Source of the DNA: Marinobacter adhaerens HP15
GTDB lineage: Bacteria; Pseudomonadota; Gammaproteobacteria; Pseudomonadales; Oleiphilaceae
Assembly: GCF_000166295.1 (NCBI RefSeq)
Contig: NC_017506.1
Span: forward strand, 4,030,001-4,094,000
Length of the DNA stretch: 64,000 bases
Direction of reading: 5' to 3'
The position numbers and the translations under genes were made by a program. Of the stretch, positions 17,571-26,822 are shown one piece after another (the first letter of the stretch is position 1; every line of letters begins with the position of its first letter). The notes beneath the pieces were generated by a model. That model did no database searches, was not told where the DNA came from, and worked only from the letters and a program-made list of their open reading frames with translations.

Positions 17571-17996
17571 ATGAGAGACCAGTTTCCTTTTGCGGTAGCG
17601 CGGGTTACCCGGCGCTGGAGAAAAATGCTGGACGAGCGCCTGAAGGATCTGGGCGTCACCCAGGCGCGCTGGAGCACGATGGTGTACCTGGAAAAAGGCG
17701 GTGAGGGCCTCACACAGCGTGAGCTGGCAAGCCTGATGGCGATCGAGAATCCGACTCTGGTGCGACTGCTGGACAGTCTCGAGCAACAGAATTTGATTGA
17801 GCGCCGGCCCTGCCCGAACGATCGCCGTGCGCGGCGGCTGCATCTGACCAACGCCGGGCGGGCGTTTATGGATGACCTTTCCGAGCGAGCCGAGGTGCTG
17901 CGCGAGGAAATGCTGGAAGGCATCAGCGACAAAGAGATCGAGTGCACCGTGAAGGTCTTCCACAAGATCCTGGAAAACGCCGAAAAGCAGAAATAA
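17571..17996 (+). CDS. MarR-family transcriptional regulator, 141 aa
   Basis: Winged-helix regulator with LTQRELASLMAIENPTLVRL (recognition helix) and the wing RRPCPNDRRARRLHLT, whose DxRxxR-type arginines are typical of MarR proteins. It ends 3 bases before a DHA2-type multidrug exporter, the usual layout in which the regulator represses its own operon until it binds a phenolic or drug ligand. A near-palindrome TAGCATACTA at about 17470 upstream may be its operator (8 of 10 bases symmetric), a weak call. Confidence 0.9.
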   Translation: MRDQFPFAVARVTRRWRKMLDERLKDLGVTQARWSTMVYLEKGGEGLTQRELASLMAIENPTLVRLLDSLEQQNLIERRPCPNDRRARRLHLTNAGRAFMDDLSERAEVLREEMLEGISDKEIECTVKVFHKILENAEKQK

Positions 17997-17999
17997 CCC

Positions 18000-19391
18000 T
18001 TGGCTGATAACTCAGTTGAGGGCCTGAAAGCCCGCTACGGGGATCGCTGGCGCTGGCTGGCAGTGGCCACGGTGATGATAGGCACCATGGCCACCGTGCT
18101 CAGCGCCACCGTGGTGAACGTGGCGTTGCACGATATCATGGTGGAGTTCGGCATTCGCCAGGGCCAGGTTCACTGGCTGGCAACGGGCTTTATCGCCGCC
18201 ATGACCACCACCATGCTGGCCTCCTCCTGGCTGCTGGATCACTTCGGGGTTCGCAAGACCCTTGCCGTAGCCATGTTTCTCTTTACCCTGATTTCCCTTG
18301 CCGGCGGTTTTGCCGAGACGCCGGGGCAGCTTATCGCCGCCCGGATCGGCCAGGGTGCCATGGCCGGCCTGATGCAGCCCATGGGCATGTATCTGGTGTT
18401 CCGGATTTTCCCCCGCGATCGCCGCGGCCAGGCCATGGGTATCTACGGTATGGGGGTGATTCTGGCCCCGGCCCTCGGTCCGGTGCTGGGAGGCTTTCTG
18501 GTTGATCAGCTGGACTGGCGCTACGTGATGTTTGCACCGGCTCCGGTCACGTTGCTGGGTGTTTTCATGGCCTGGCGCTTCCTGCCCTTGCCGGTGTCCC
18601 GGCCAGCCCCCTATCGCTTTGATCTCCCCGGCCTTGTATTGCTCGGGTTTACCATCGCCCTGTCGCTCGATGCTCTGAACCGGTTGCAACAGGCGGCAGG
18701 CCAGAAGAGCTGGATCCTGATCGAAGGGCTACTGGCCCTCGGCGGGCTGCTGCTCTTCGTGCTGCGTGAGCGGCAAACTGCCCATCCTCTGGTGAACATT
18801 GCCCTGCTGCGCAAGCCGGTCTTTGTTTTCGCCTGCCTGGGTGCCATGGCACTGGGGCTGGCGCTGTTCGGATCCACCTACCTCATTCCATTATTCGTAC
18901 AGACAGCTCTGGGCTTCAGTGCGACGGAGGCAGGTTTGCTGATGCTGCCCGCGGGGATTGTCCTGGGTATGACGTTTCCGTTGGCGGGCCGTATGGCCGA
19001 CAGGCACAGTGCCCGGGGTTTGGTGGTGTTCGGTATTGGGGCATTTGCCCTTTCCGCCGTGCTGTTCGCGCTGTCCGATCTTGAGCTCGCCTTTGGCTGG
19101 CTGGTGCTCTGGACAGTGCTGGGCCGCATCGGTATCGGTTTCATGCTCCCGGCCCTCTCGACCGGCGCCCTGAATCCGCTGGAACCACAGGAGCTGGGGG
19201 CCGGCTCGAGCACGCTTAACTTCATGCGCCAGCTCGGTGGCGCCTTTGGCGTTAACCTGGTGGCACTGACCATTGAATTTGGTGAGCACACCTCCGGGAT
19301 GCCCACGATCAACGCGTTCCACTCGGCCTGGTGGCTGGTAGCGGCATTCGTAGCGGTTGCGGCGATCCCGGTGTGGCGAATGCGGGTCTAG
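18000..19391 (+). CDS. MFS multidrug exporter, DHA2/EmrB family, 463 aa
   Basis: Drug:H+ antiporter with fourteen-helix size and family motifs: NVALHDIMVEFGI in helix 1, the cytoplasmic loop RKTLAVAMFLF, and motif C in helix 5 (GVILAPALGPVLGG). The start is TTG at 18000, three bases after the marR stop; no ATG upstream of helix 1 is available. There is no membrane-fusion partner (EmrA) or outer-membrane factor beside it, so it probably works alone in the inner membrane. Substrates unknown. Confidence 0.88.
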   Translation: MADNSVEGLKARYGDRWRWLAVATVMIGTMATVLSATVVNVALHDIMVEFGIRQGQVHWLATGFIAAMTTTMLASSWLLDHFGVRKTLAVAMFLFTLISLAGGFAETPGQLIAARIGQGAMAGLMQPMGMYLVFRIFPRDRRGQAMGIYGMGVILAPALGPVLGGFLVDQLDWRYVMFAPAPVTLLGVFMAWRFLPLPVSRPAPYRFDLPGLVLLGFTIALSLDALNRLQQAAGQKSWILIEGLLALGGLLLFVLRERQTAHPLVNIALLRKPVFVFACLGAMALGLALFGSTYLIPLFVQTALGFSATEAGLLMLPAGIVLGMTFPLAGRMADRHSARGLVVFGIGAFALSAVLFALSDLELAFGWLVLWTVLGRIGIGFMLPALSTGALNPLEPQELGAGSSTLNFMRQLGGAFGVNLVALTIEFGEHTSGMPTINAFHSAWWLVAAFVAVAAIPVWRMRV

Positions 19392-19442
19392 GAAGACCTG
19401 TGGTTGCGGCCCCGCGCCGGATTCATTATGATGCCGGCATCT

Positions 19443-19619
19443 CTTCAGGGGAGTAGCCTCCGCATCGGAATGTCCGAGCGGATGATAGTCAACATACTTG
19501 GGGCCAAATCCCCATGGCTATCATGTCTCACCGCAACACCGGTGATATTGGCAAGACCTGAGGCGGTTTCACCTCCATTGGGCGGAAGGTGGGCTGCCTC
19601 ATGTCTGGTTATCCGCCCT
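19443..19619 (+). promoter_or_regulatory. yybP-ykoY manganese riboswitch
   Basis: Upstream of a UPF0016 Mn exporter. The closing stem P1 is CTTCAGG (19443-19449) with CCTGAGG (19557-19563). Directly inside it lie the two conserved loop signatures of this class: GGGGAGTAGC on the 5' side and GGCAAGACC on the 3' side, which together form the Mn2+ site. Two internal stems (TCCGC/GCGGA and TGATAG/CTATCA) complete the fold. The 3' strand of P1 can instead pair with 19596-19606 (one mismatch), a plausible expression switch. The ribosome site GGAG is at 19620. Family recognition is by motif memory. Confidence 0.85.
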
Positions 19620-19629
19620 GGAGTTTTTC

Positions 19630-20199
19630 ATGGACGCTTTTCTCGCTTCGACGGTTGCTGTTGCCATAGCGGAAATTGGTGACAAGACCCAGTTGCTCTC
19701 GCTTTTCCTGGTTGCCCGATACGCCACCCGCCTGCCTATTATTCTCGGCATTTTTGTCGCAACGGTTCTCAATCACGCCTTATCTGCCTGGCTCGGTGCC
19801 TGGGTCGCTTCTTTCATTCCGGAAGCCTGGTTGCCGTGGATTCTGGCCGGCAGTTTTGTTGCGATCGCGCTCTGGTTGCTGGTACCGGACAAGGACGACA
19901 GCGATGATTCAAAGTTCCTGGGCATGGGGGCGTTCATGGCCACCACCATCATGTTCTTTCTGGCGGAGATCGGCGACAAGACGCAGGTTGCGACCGTCGT
20001 TCTCGCTGCCAGGTTTACCGAGACGTTCTGGGTTATTCTGGGCACCACGGTGGGTATGCTGCTGGCCAATATACCGGTTATCATGGCGGGACGCTGGCTG
20101 ATGGAGAGGTTGCCCCTCGCCACAGCGCGGATTGGTGCAAGTGTGTTGTTTGTGGCGCTTGCCGTCGTAACAGTATGGGCGACCTATATGAACTCCTGA
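19630..20199 (+). CDS. UPF0016 (GDT1/MneA-type) manganese exporter, 189 aa
   Basis: Six membrane helices in two repeats, each with the family signature E-x-G-D-K-T: AIAEIGDKTQLLSLF near residue 13 and LAEIGDKTQVATVV near residue 117. An acidic loop (DKDDSDDSK) separates the halves. GDT1-family proteins export Mn2+ or Ca2+ across membranes; the Mn2+ riboswitch immediately upstream favours manganese. The ATG at 19630 has GGAG 6 bases before it. Inner-membrane location. Confidence 0.92.
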   Translation: MDAFLASTVAVAIAEIGDKTQLLSLFLVARYATRLPIILGIFVATVLNHALSAWLGAWVASFIPEAWLPWILAGSFVAIALWLLVPDKDDSDDSKFLGMGAFMATTIMFFLAEIGDKTQVATVVLAARFTETFWVILGTTVGMLLANIPVIMAGRWLMERLPLATARIGASVLFVALAVVTVWATYMNS

Positions 20200-20251
20200 G
20201 GGTACTTGCTGTCACTGTACCCGGTTGCCTGATGCTTTCGGAACGTTTTCT

Positions 20252-21298
20252 ATGTGGTTCAGATTTTTAGCGGTTTTTTCTCTGGCACAGTTTCTGGTGT
20301 TCCCGACCGCCGTGTTTGCGGAGGCTCAGGATGCTGCCAGCGACCCGGAATCCCCCGAGGAGCCGGATCGAAGCCCTCGTGTGCCCACATTCCCTGTCCA
20401 GGGGGATCTGGCCGGAGAGCTCGGTGTTTTTGAAACCCGTTATGAGGACACCTTTGCCGCCATTGGTAACCGTTTGGCCATGGGGTACCTGGAGCTGGTC
20501 AAGGCCAATCCTGGTGTGGACCCCTGGCTACCCGGCGACGGCACCACCATCACCCTGCCGCGCCAGTACGTGCTGCCGGACGCCCGGCGGGAAGGCATCG
20601 TTATCAATCTTGCCGAGTACCGCCTGTATTACTTCACCGATGAGGGTGTGCAGGTTTACCCCGTGGGCGTTGGCACGGCAGAGAATCCGTCGCCTCTGAC
20701 CGATGCCGAGGTCACCATGCCACTTGAGTCCCCGGCCTGGTATCCGCCTGCGAGCATTCGAGCAGAGTACGAGGCGTCCGGAGACTATCTGCCCAGGATG
20801 ATTCCGCCCGGCCCCGGCAACCCGCTTGGCACCCACGCCCTGCTCCTGAGTGAAAAAGGCTATCTGATCCACGGTACCAACAAGAAATTTGGCGTCGGCA
20901 TGCCGGTCAGCCATGGTTGTTTCCGGATGTACAACGAGGATATCTCCCGGTTCGTGTATCAGGTCGAGAAGGGCACGCCGGTCCAGGTTGTCCACGACGC
21001 CGTCAAGATCGGTTTTTCGGATGGCGAGGTCTGGCTGGAAGTCCACCGTCCCCATGAAGACTACCCCCGCGAAGATCGAGAGCGCTTGTGGCAACAGGTG
21101 TTCGCTGAAGTTGAAGCTTTCCGGAGCCGTCATCCGGAAGTCGAGGTCAAACGCGGTGCCATTGAACTGGCCGTCGACCAGGCGGATGGCCTGCCGACCA
21201 TGATTGGTGAGCGGGTGACCCGGATGGCCGCCGACAAGACCGTGGAAGACAAGTCGCCGGAATCGGCCAAGGAGCCGGAGCAGCGGCTATACTTCTGA
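20252..21298 (+). CDS. L,D-transpeptidase (YkuD, ErfK/YbiS type), 348 aa
   Basis: Periplasmic peptidoglycan enzyme. A signal peptide is present (MWFRFLAVFSLAQFLVF, cleavage near VFAEA), then a LysM-like segment (ELVKANPGVDPWLPGDGT), then the YkuD domain with HGTNKKFGVGMPVSHGCFRM, holding the catalytic His and Cys. The C-terminal 80 residues are charged. ErfK/YbiS-type enzymes attach Braun lipoprotein to peptidoglycan or make 3-3 crosslinks. An Lpp-like gene ending in Lys lies 2.5 kb downstream. The ATG at 20252 begins the signal peptide; upstream codons are not coding-like. Confidence 0.92.
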   Translation: MWFRFLAVFSLAQFLVFPTAVFAEAQDAASDPESPEEPDRSPRVPTFPVQGDLAGELGVFETRYEDTFAAIGNRLAMGYLELVKANPGVDPWLPGDGTTITLPRQYVLPDARREGIVINLAEYRLYYFTDEGVQVYPVGVGTAENPSPLTDAEVTMPLESPAWYPPASIRAEYEASGDYLPRMIPPGPGNPLGTHALLLSEKGYLIHGTNKKFGVGMPVSHGCFRMYNEDISRFVYQVEKGTPVQVVHDAVKIGFSDGEVWLEVHRPHEDYPREDRERLWQQVFAEVEAFRSRHPEVEVKRGAIELAVDQADGLPTMIGERVTRMAADKTVEDKSPESAKEPEQRLYF

Positions 21299-21403
21299 TG
21301 CGGTGCGCTGAACACGGTTGCCGGCCTGTGTAGGACAGAACCGCGGCCCCGCTGCCATCGTATCTGTATCAAGTTGAATTTCTTCCGGATCCGGGGAGGC
21401 TTT

Positions 21404-22891
21404 ATGCAGGCACACCGTCCCATGCGATCACAGAATCCCGCCCGCTTCCGGGCCTGGGCTCTGGTATTCCTGGCAGGTGTGCTGCTAGCGCTGGCGTCCC
21501 TGGCCCATCAGGTTTTTGCCCAGCAGAAATCCTCCGAAACTGCTCTGGTACTCACCGTTGAGGGGGCTATCGGCCCAGCCACCATGGACTACGTGACCCG
21601 GGGCATCCGCCGCGCGGAATCCGAGGGTGCCGGTCTGGTGATTATCGAAATGGATACGCCCGGCGGCCTGATGGATTCCATGCGGGACATCATCAAGGTG
21701 ATCCTGGCCTCCGACGTTCCTGTCGCGACCTATGTTTCCCCGCAGGGCGCCCGGGCTGCCAGCGCAGGCACCTACATTCTGTATGGCAGTCACATTGCCG
21801 CCATGGCGCCTGCCACCAACCTGGGATCGGCCACGCCGGTCCAGATGGGTGGGCTGCCGGGTAGCCCTGAACCCGAGAGCGATCCGGCCTCCGAAGCCCC
21901 GAAATCCGAGGAAGGTTCGGATTCCGCCTCCGACTCGTCATCCGACAGCGACCGGCAAGCCAGCGACGACGAAGGCAAACGGCGCGGAGGCACCGCCATG
22001 GAGCGAAAGGTTCTGGAGGACGCGGTCAGTTACATCCGCGGCCTGGCCGAACGCCATGGTCGCAACGCCGACTGGGCTGAAGAGGCCGTCCGTGAGGCTG
22101 TAAACCTCGGTGCCGAAGACGCGCTGGAGAAGAACGTCATTGATGTGGTCTCTCCCAACCTCCGGGATCTGTTGCAGCAAGTGGATGGACGCACCGTTCG
22201 CATGGCGTCAGGCGACAGGACCCTGAACACGGCCAATATGGAAATCGTCAGATCCCAGCCGGACTGGCGGACCCGCCTGTTGTCGGTGATTACCAATCCG
22301 AACGTGGCCTACTTTCTGATGATCATCGGCTTCTACGGCATCATCTTCGAGCTGGCCAACCCCGGTGCCGTCGTGCCCGGCGTGATTGGCGCGATTTCGC
22401 TGATCCTTGCGCTATTCGCCTTCCAGGTCCTGTCGGTGAATTATGCCGGCCTGGCCCTCATTCTGCTCGGGTTGGCGTTCATCGTGGGCGAGGCTTTTGT
22501 GCCCAGTTTCGGGATACTGGGGGTTGGCGGGATTGTCGCCTTCGTGACTGGCTCGATCATCTTGATGGACGGCAGTCACCGGGATATTTCCCTGCCGACC
22601 ATTGGCGGCACGGCCGTCGTGGCTGCCGGTTTTATCCTGTGGACGGTGACACGGTTTATCGGGCTGCGTCGACGGCATCCGGTCAGTGGTGCTGAACAGA
22701 TTACCCACGAGGAAGGTGTGGCGCTGGATGACTTCTCCGGAGACCATGGTCATTTTCGCGGCCACGTCCGTCTGAGCGGTGAGCGGTGGAACGCCATCAG
22801 CGAAGGACCGGTCAACGAAGGTGACCGGGTTCAGGTGACAGCAATCGAGGGTTTGACGGTAACCGTCAGGGTTATTCCGGACAACGGCTGA
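21404..22891 (+). CDS. nfeD: NfeD-type membrane serine protease (long form), 495 aa
   Basis: Signal peptide, then a ClpP-like Ser-Lys protease domain ([16 protein letters not shown], with the nucleophile in RAASAGTYI), an acidic Ser/Asp-rich insert around residues 150-190, then four membrane helices and a C-terminal OB-fold NfeD domain. The ATG at 21404 has a strong GGGGAGG site. It is followed at 37 bases by a slipin gene. Long NfeD plus slipin is a widespread pair in which the protease cuts the stomatin partner, thought to act in membrane quality control. Confidence 0.9.
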   Translation: MQAHRPMRSQNPARFRAWALVFLAGVLLALASLAHQVFAQQKSSETALVLTVEGAIGPATMDYVTRGIRRAESEGAGLVIIEMDTPGGLMDSMRDIIKVILASDVPVATYVSPQGARAASAGTYILYGSHIAAMAPATNLGSATPVQMGGLPGSPEPESDPASEAPKSEEGSDSASDSSSDSDRQASDDEGKRRGGTAMERKVLEDAVSYIRGLAERHGRNADWAEEAVREAVNLGAEDALEKNVIDVVSPNLRDLLQQVDGRTVRMASGDRTLNTANMEIVRSQPDWRTRLLSVITNPNVAYFLMIIGFYGIIFELANPGAVVPGVIGAISLILALFAFQVLSVNYAGLALILLGLAFIVGEAFVPSFGILGVGGIVAFVTGSIILMDGSHRDISLPTIGGTAVVAAGFILWTVTRFIGLRRRHPVSGAEQITHEEGVALDDFSGDHGHFRGHVRLSGERWNAISEGPVNEGDRVQVTAIEGLTVTVRVIPDNG

Positions 22892-22928
22892 CCTGGCAGA
22901 CAAAGTAACGGCAATACAAGGAGGCCGT

Positions 22929-23732
22929 ATGATTGGCGATCTGATTCCCTATTTGGCACCCACGGTGGTGTTACTGCTGATTCTCGCTTCGGCCATCAAG
23001 ATCCTGCCGGAGTATGAGCGGGGCGTCGTGTTCTTTCTCGGTCGGTTCCAGGGTGTTAAAGGCCCGGGGCTGATCATTGTGATTCCCGGCATTCAGCAGA
23101 TGGTGCGGGTGGACCTGCGGGTCATCACTCTGGATGTGCCCAGCCAAGATGTCATTTCCCGGGATAACGTGACGGTGCGAGTGAATGCCGTGCTTTATTT
23201 TCGTGTCGTGGATCCGGAGCGGGCCATTATCCGGGTGGAGGATTTCAATTCCGCTACCAGCCAGCTTGCCCAGACAACTCTCCGGTCGGTGCTGGGTAAG
23301 CACGACCTGGATGAAATGCTGTCAGAACGGGACAAGCTCAATTCCGATATCCAGGAGATCATCGATGCCCAGACGGAGGAATGGGGCATCAAGGTGGCCA
23401 ATGTGGAAATCAAACACGTGGATCTCAACGAATCGATGATTCGTGCCATTGCCCGCCAGGCGGAGGCCGAGCGTGAGCGGCGTGCCAAGGTCATCCACGC
23501 CGAAGGCGAATTGCAGGCATCCAAAAAGCTGGTGGAAGCGGCGGATGTCATGTCTACCAATTCCGGTTCCATGCAGTTGCGTTATCTCCAGACCCTGGCG
23601 GATATGAGCAACACAAACTCATCCACTATTGTGTTCCCTCTGCCCATGGAACTGATGACCACGTTCCTGAAGGAGAACAAGCCCTTTACGCCGGATAAAT
23701 CCGAACCGGAAAAGCCCGATTCCGGGGCATAA
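22929..23732 (+). CDS. Slipin (stomatin/SPFH family), 267 aa
   Basis: One N-terminal membrane segment ([18 protein letters not shown]) and an SPFH domain starting [20 protein letters not shown], followed by a helical tail ([20 protein letters not shown]) that assembles oligomers, and a hydrophobic C-terminal segment ([13 protein letters not shown]), the kind cut by NfeD proteases. The AAGGAGG site decides the ATG at 22929. It is in operon with nfeD. It scaffolds membrane microdomains. A second stomatin-like gene is cut by the right edge of the window. Confidence 0.93.
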   Translation: MIGDLIPYLAPTVVLLLILASAIKILPEYERGVVFFLGRFQGVKGPGLIIVIPGIQQMVRVDLRVITLDVPSQDVISRDNVTVRVNAVLYFRVVDPERAIIRVEDFNSATSQLAQTTLRSVLGKHDLDEMLSERDKLNSDIQEIIDAQTEEWGIKVANVEIKHVDLNESMIRAIARQAEAERERRAKVIHAEGELQASKKLVEAADVMSTNSGSMQLRYLQTLADMSNTNSSTIVFPLPMELMTTFLKENKPFTPDKSEPEKPDSGA

Positions 23733-23753
23733 AAAAGGCCGGCAATGCCGGCC
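23731..23753 (-). terminator. Rho-independent terminator of the Lpp-like gene
   Basis: Stem GGCCGGC / GCCGGCC with loop AAT. On the minus strand it is followed by six T (complement of 23731-23736). It sits between converging slipin and lipoprotein genes. Confidence 0.85.
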
Positions 23754-23771
23754 TCTCTGTTGCGTATCAGC

Positions 23772-24053
23772 TTATTTCTGGCTGGCACGCTCGAGCATAC
23801 GCTTGGCACGCTCGTTTGCTTCGTCAGCGGCTTTCTGGGCTGCCTTGGCAGCGGCCAGAGCTTCTTCTGCAGTCTGCTGGGCAGTACGTGCAGAGCTTGC
23901 AGCGCTGTTAGCGGTGTTCAGTGCATTTTCTGCAGTGCGCTCAGCGGAGCTGGCGGTTGCATTTGCTTCGTCGATAGCGCCCTGGTCAGTGGTGGCACAA
24001 CCTGCAGTCAGAGCAGTGGCCAGTGCAATCCCGGCGATCGTCAGTTTACGCAT
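23772..24053 (-). CDS. Lpp/OprI-like outer-membrane lipoprotein, 93 aa
   Basis: Signal peptide with lipobox LTAGC (Cys near residue 19), then an alanine-rich heptad helix (ASSAERTAENALNTANSAAS and similar) predicted to form a trimeric coiled coil, ending in Lys as Braun-type lipoproteins do. The terminal Lys is the residue that L,D-transpeptidases join to peptidoglycan. The size and alanine-rich repeat are closest to OprI/Lpp of pseudomonads. A strong terminator follows, consistent with an abundant monocistronic mRNA. An L,D-transpeptidase gene lies just upstream on the same strand. Confidence 0.88.
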   Translation of the reverse strand: MRKLTIAGIALATALTAGCATTDQGAIDEANATASSAERTAENALNTANSAASSARTAQQTAEEALAAAKAAQKAADEANERAKRMLERASQK

Positions 24054-24168
24054 TGTAAATCCCCTTATTGGTCGAGTTATTTCCTGTGATCCGAAAGTCA
24101 GTATAGACGACTTCCTGTCAACCTGCGCAGCAACGTTTGTCAGGCAATGACTACCGGAGTCGTTAAAC

Positions 24169-24198
24169 AGTGTAAAACACTGTAAGCGGGAATGTTAA
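24169..24198 (-). promoter_or_regulatory. Candidate promoter of the Lpp-like gene
   Basis: On the minus strand TTAACA (24193-24198) and TACACT (24169-24174) are 18 bases apart, about 110 bases upstream of the ATG. The -10 box lies within a 7-bp palindrome (ACAGTGT-aaa-ACACTGT, 24167-24183), which could be an operator. Confidence 0.4.
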
Positions 24199-24259
24199 CT
24201 ACAGATACGTAAATTTGCTAAGCATATGACAACAACTTAATGCAGCTGTCAGGTTTGGC

Positions 24260-24823
24260 TCATGGGTGAATGCTGATAGGGGTTCCGTTGGACACCAGTT
24301 GCCAGATTTCGTCCATCTCTTCGTTGGTGACGGCGATGCAGCCATCGGTCCAGTCCAGGCCGGTATAGGCAAAGGCCATGTCGCCCACGTTATTGGGCAG
24401 GCCGTGGATCATGATGCTGCCACCGGGGTCCAGGCCCCAGGCGGATGCCAGTTCCCGATCCCGCTCACTGGGATAGGAGATGTGGATGGATTTGTAGAAA
24501 TCGCTCTCGGCATTGCGCCAGTCCAGGGTGTAATCGCCTTCCGGTGTGCGTTCGTCACCCTCGTACAGCTTGTGGCCTTCCGGATTGTCGCCCAGGGAAA
24601 TGCGGTAGCTGCGAACCACGTCCTCGCCATCCATCAGGTACAGACGGCGCTCTCCCTTGCGAACCACCACCCTACTGACGTTCTGAATTTCCGCGGGCTC
24701 ATACATTGTGGCAACCGGCATCCGGGTGTCGGCCTTGGCCAGCAGCTCGGTTGCAACGGCGGTTGGAGCGGCCGCCATGCAGAGCAGGGCGAGGCTGGAT
24801 AATAGGGCGCGGAAAATGCTCAT
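24260..24823 (-). CDS. L,D-transpeptidase family protein (YkuD), 187 aa
   Basis: Short periplasmic YkuD protein: a signal peptide, then a beta-rich core and the catalytic motif in two parts, HGLPNNVG (His) and DWTDGCIAVTNEEMDEIW (Cys). The usual SHGC is DGC here, as in several small YafK/ErfK-type proteins such as the DpaA amidase branch. It could therefore be a transpeptidase or the amidase that releases Lpp from peptidoglycan. It lies upstream of the Lpp-like gene on the same strand, with about 200 bases and a promoter between. Confidence 0.85.
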   Translation of the reverse strand: MSIFRALLSSLALLCMAAAPTAVATELLAKADTRMPVATMYEPAEIQNVSRVVVRKGERRLYLMDGEDVVRSYRISLGDNPEGHKLYEGDERTPEGDYTLDWRNAESDFYKSIHISYPSERDRELASAWGLDPGGSIMIHGLPNNVGDMAFAYTGLDWTDGCIAVTNEEMDEIWQLVSNGTPISIHP

Positions 24824-24930
24824 GTCCTTAACTTACCAATGATTAATCTTTGTACAGGCGTTTTATACCATAGCCCGCAAGGGATCTGTTAAGGGGTTTT
24901 GTTAACTTTTTTGGCTATCTGGTTCGCTGA

Positions 24931-26655
24931 TCAACCATTTTGTGAATTGTCCATCTTCAGTCCCACCTTGGTTACCTGGTCAGCACTGGTGGCCCGGGCC
25001 ACCAGCGTTACCGGGCCAAGGGTAACCACGTCACCGACAACCGGGTGCCCCTTGGTGCGCCTCGCAAAGCATTCAGCCAGGGACAGTTCCGGAGGCAGAT
25101 CGTCGAATTCAATGCCATAAACCTGCTCGACGTCACCCAGCAGGGCATCGCCGTTGAGCACAAAATCTCCGAAAAATGCGCGTTCAGCCAGGTACTTGGG
25201 CGCGTGGCGGCCGCTCAGGGCCTTGCCGAGCTCGGGCAGCACACTGGGGGTTGCGAACATCGCCACCATGTCGCCACTGGAAACTTCCAGATCGGCTTTC
25301 GGCTGCAGGCAAACCCGGTTCCGGAAGACGCCGGCGACGGCCGTGTTCTCAGGAAGCCGCAGCTGGCTCAGCCGCCGCGGCGTCTCCCAGATTTCGCCCC
25401 GCAGCGGGAACAGCATCAATTCATGGTCGCCGGCGGCCGGCGCATCCAGGGGCAGCCTTCGATAGGGATCCTCTCCGGCCGGAACTTCCAGGCGAAGTTT
25501 CCGGGCCAGGGGTGTCATGGTGGTGCCCTGAACCAGGAGCGAGACCAGCACGATAAAGAAAGCCGCGTGGAAGACCAGTTGGGCTTCCGGCAAGTCGGCG
25601 ATGATCGGGAACAGGGCCAGTACAATCGGCACCGCACCCCGGAGGCCGACCCAGCTGATGAAACCAAGCTCGCGGCGATTGAAGGCAAACGGCCAGAGGG
25701 TGAGCATGACCGTCAGCGGGCGGATAATGAAGATCAGCGAGAGGGCCAGGATCAACCCGCCGCCGGCCAGAGGAATCAGATCGGAGGGCGTTACCAGCAG
25801 TCCGAGCATCAGGAACAGGCACAGTTGGGCCAACCATGCCAGACCATCGTGTACCTGCAGGATCATCGGCATCATCCGGACATGGCGGTTACCGATCACC
25901 ACGCCGGTCAGATAAATGGCGAGAAATCCGCTGCCGCCGAGGGCGTTTGTGGCAGAAAACACCGAGATGCCAGCAGCGGCGACCAGAAGGGGATACAGCG
26001 AAGGCGTCAGGCGGATCCGGTTGGCCAGCTCAACCACGGCGAAACCGCCAATGATCCCGGCAACGGCGCCGACACCGAACTGCTGCACCAGCATGGTCAA
26101 GACCGCCCAGCCCGCGTGGTCGCCATCGTTACCGATGAGCGTGACCAGCATCAGGGTCAGGAAAATCGCCATGGGGTCGTTACTGCCCGATTCGATCTCC
26201 AGGGTGGCACTGACCCGTTCGTTCAGGTGCAGGCCCCGCCCCTGAAGCAGTGAAAACACGGCGGCGGCATCGGTGGATGAGATGATGGCGCCAATCAGCA
26301 GGGCCGTCAGCCAGTGCAGGTCGAACACCCACCAGGCCACAACTGCGGCACCAGCGGCGGTCATCGCGACCCCGAGCGTAGCGAGCACCAGGGCGGGTTT
26401 CAGCCCCACGCGGAAGGTTTCGGCACGGGTGCGCATGCCGCCGTCCAGCAGGATCACGCCCAGCGCCAGATTGGCAATCAGGAACGCGAGCTCGAAATCG
26501 TCGAACTGGATGCCACCCGGGCCGTCCTCGCCCATCATCATGCCGACCACCAGAAAGATCAGCAGCACCGGCATGCCCACCCGGCTGGAAAGCGGGCTGA
26601 GCACAATACTGATGACCAGCATCAGGGCGCCAATCAGAGTCAGGGTGGGATCCAT
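24931..26655 (-). CDS. CvrA/NhaP2-type K+(Na+)/H+ antiporter, 574 aa
   Basis: CPA1-type antiporter. Twelve hydrophobic segments are followed by a cytoplasmic TrkA-C-like domain (LPENTAVAGVFRNR region) and a final CorC/HlyC-like domain (EFDDLPPELSLAECFARR). The transport-site region ISSTDAAAVFSLL carries the expected Asp, with LEIESGSNDPMAIFLT following. 574 aa is close to E. coli CvrA (NhaP2). The start is ATG 26655, with GGAG 6 bases before. An open extension back to 26799 runs through the tRNA gene and is not real. It probably helps potassium and volume balance, fitting a halophile with ectoine genes. Confidence 0.9.
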   Translation of the reverse strand: MDPTLTLIGALMLVISIVLSPLSSRVGMPVLLIFLVVGMMMGEDGPGGIQFDDFELAFLIANLALGVILLDGGMRTRAETFRVGLKPALVLATLGVAMTAAGAAVVAWWVFDLHWLTALLIGAIISSTDAAAVFSLLQGRGLHLNERVSATLEIESGSNDPMAIFLTLMLVTLIGNDGDHAGWAVLTMLVQQFGVGAVAGIIGGFAVVELANRIRLTPSLYPLLVAAAGISVFSATNALGGSGFLAIYLTGVVIGNRHVRMMPMILQVHDGLAWLAQLCLFLMLGLLVTPSDLIPLAGGGLILALSLIFIIRPLTVMLTLWPFAFNRRELGFISWVGLRGAVPIVLALFPIIADLPEAQLVFHAAFFIVLVSLLVQGTTMTPLARKLRLEVPAGEDPYRRLPLDAPAAGDHELMLFPLRGEIWETPRRLSQLRLPENTAVAGVFRNRVCLQPKADLEVSSGDMVAMFATPSVLPELGKALSGRHAPKYLAERAFFGDFVLNGDALLGDVEQVYGIEFDDLPPELSLAECFARRTKGHPVVGDVVTLGPVTLVARATSADQVTKVGLKMDNSQNG

Positions 26656-26675
26656 TGTTGCTCCAGACAGAATGC

Positions 26676-26705
26676 TTGCCCATTGCCGGGCGGACCGCTT
26701 ATATT
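26676..26705 (+). promoter_or_regulatory. Promoter of tRNA-Gly
   Basis: TTGCCC (26676-26681) and TATATT (26700-26705), 18 bases apart. A GC-rich stretch (GCGGCCC) lies just downstream near the presumed start point, as is usual for stable-RNA promoters. It lies in the 5' region of the antiporter gene on the other strand. Confidence 0.55.
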
Positions 26706-26724
26706 GCTTTCGCGGCCCTTTTTT

Positions 26725-26798
26725 GCGGGTGTAGTTCAATGGTAGAACGGCAGCTTCCCAAGCTGCATACGAGGGTTCGATTCCCTTCACCCGCTCCA
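26725..26798 (+). tRNA. tRNA-Gly (anticodon CCC)
   Basis: Full cloverleaf: acceptor GCGGGTG / CACCCGC, D arm GTTCAATGGTAGAAC, anticodon arm GCAGC-TTCCCAA-GCTGC with anticodon CCC, T arm with GGTTCGATTCC, and encoded CCA at 26796-26798. Reads the GGG codon. Confidence 0.96.
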
Positions 26799-26822
26799 CT
26801 TCATTGCCGCTCGACTGTATCT

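Noticed and set aside
19404-19682. 92-codon open frame overlapping the Mn exporter start
   Set aside because: It covers the riboswitch and runs into the exporter gene in a different frame.
26656-26799. N-terminal extension of the K+/H+ antiporter
   Set aside because: It reads through the antisense of tRNA-Gly and its promoter; ATG 26655 has a good ribosome site and begins the first helix.
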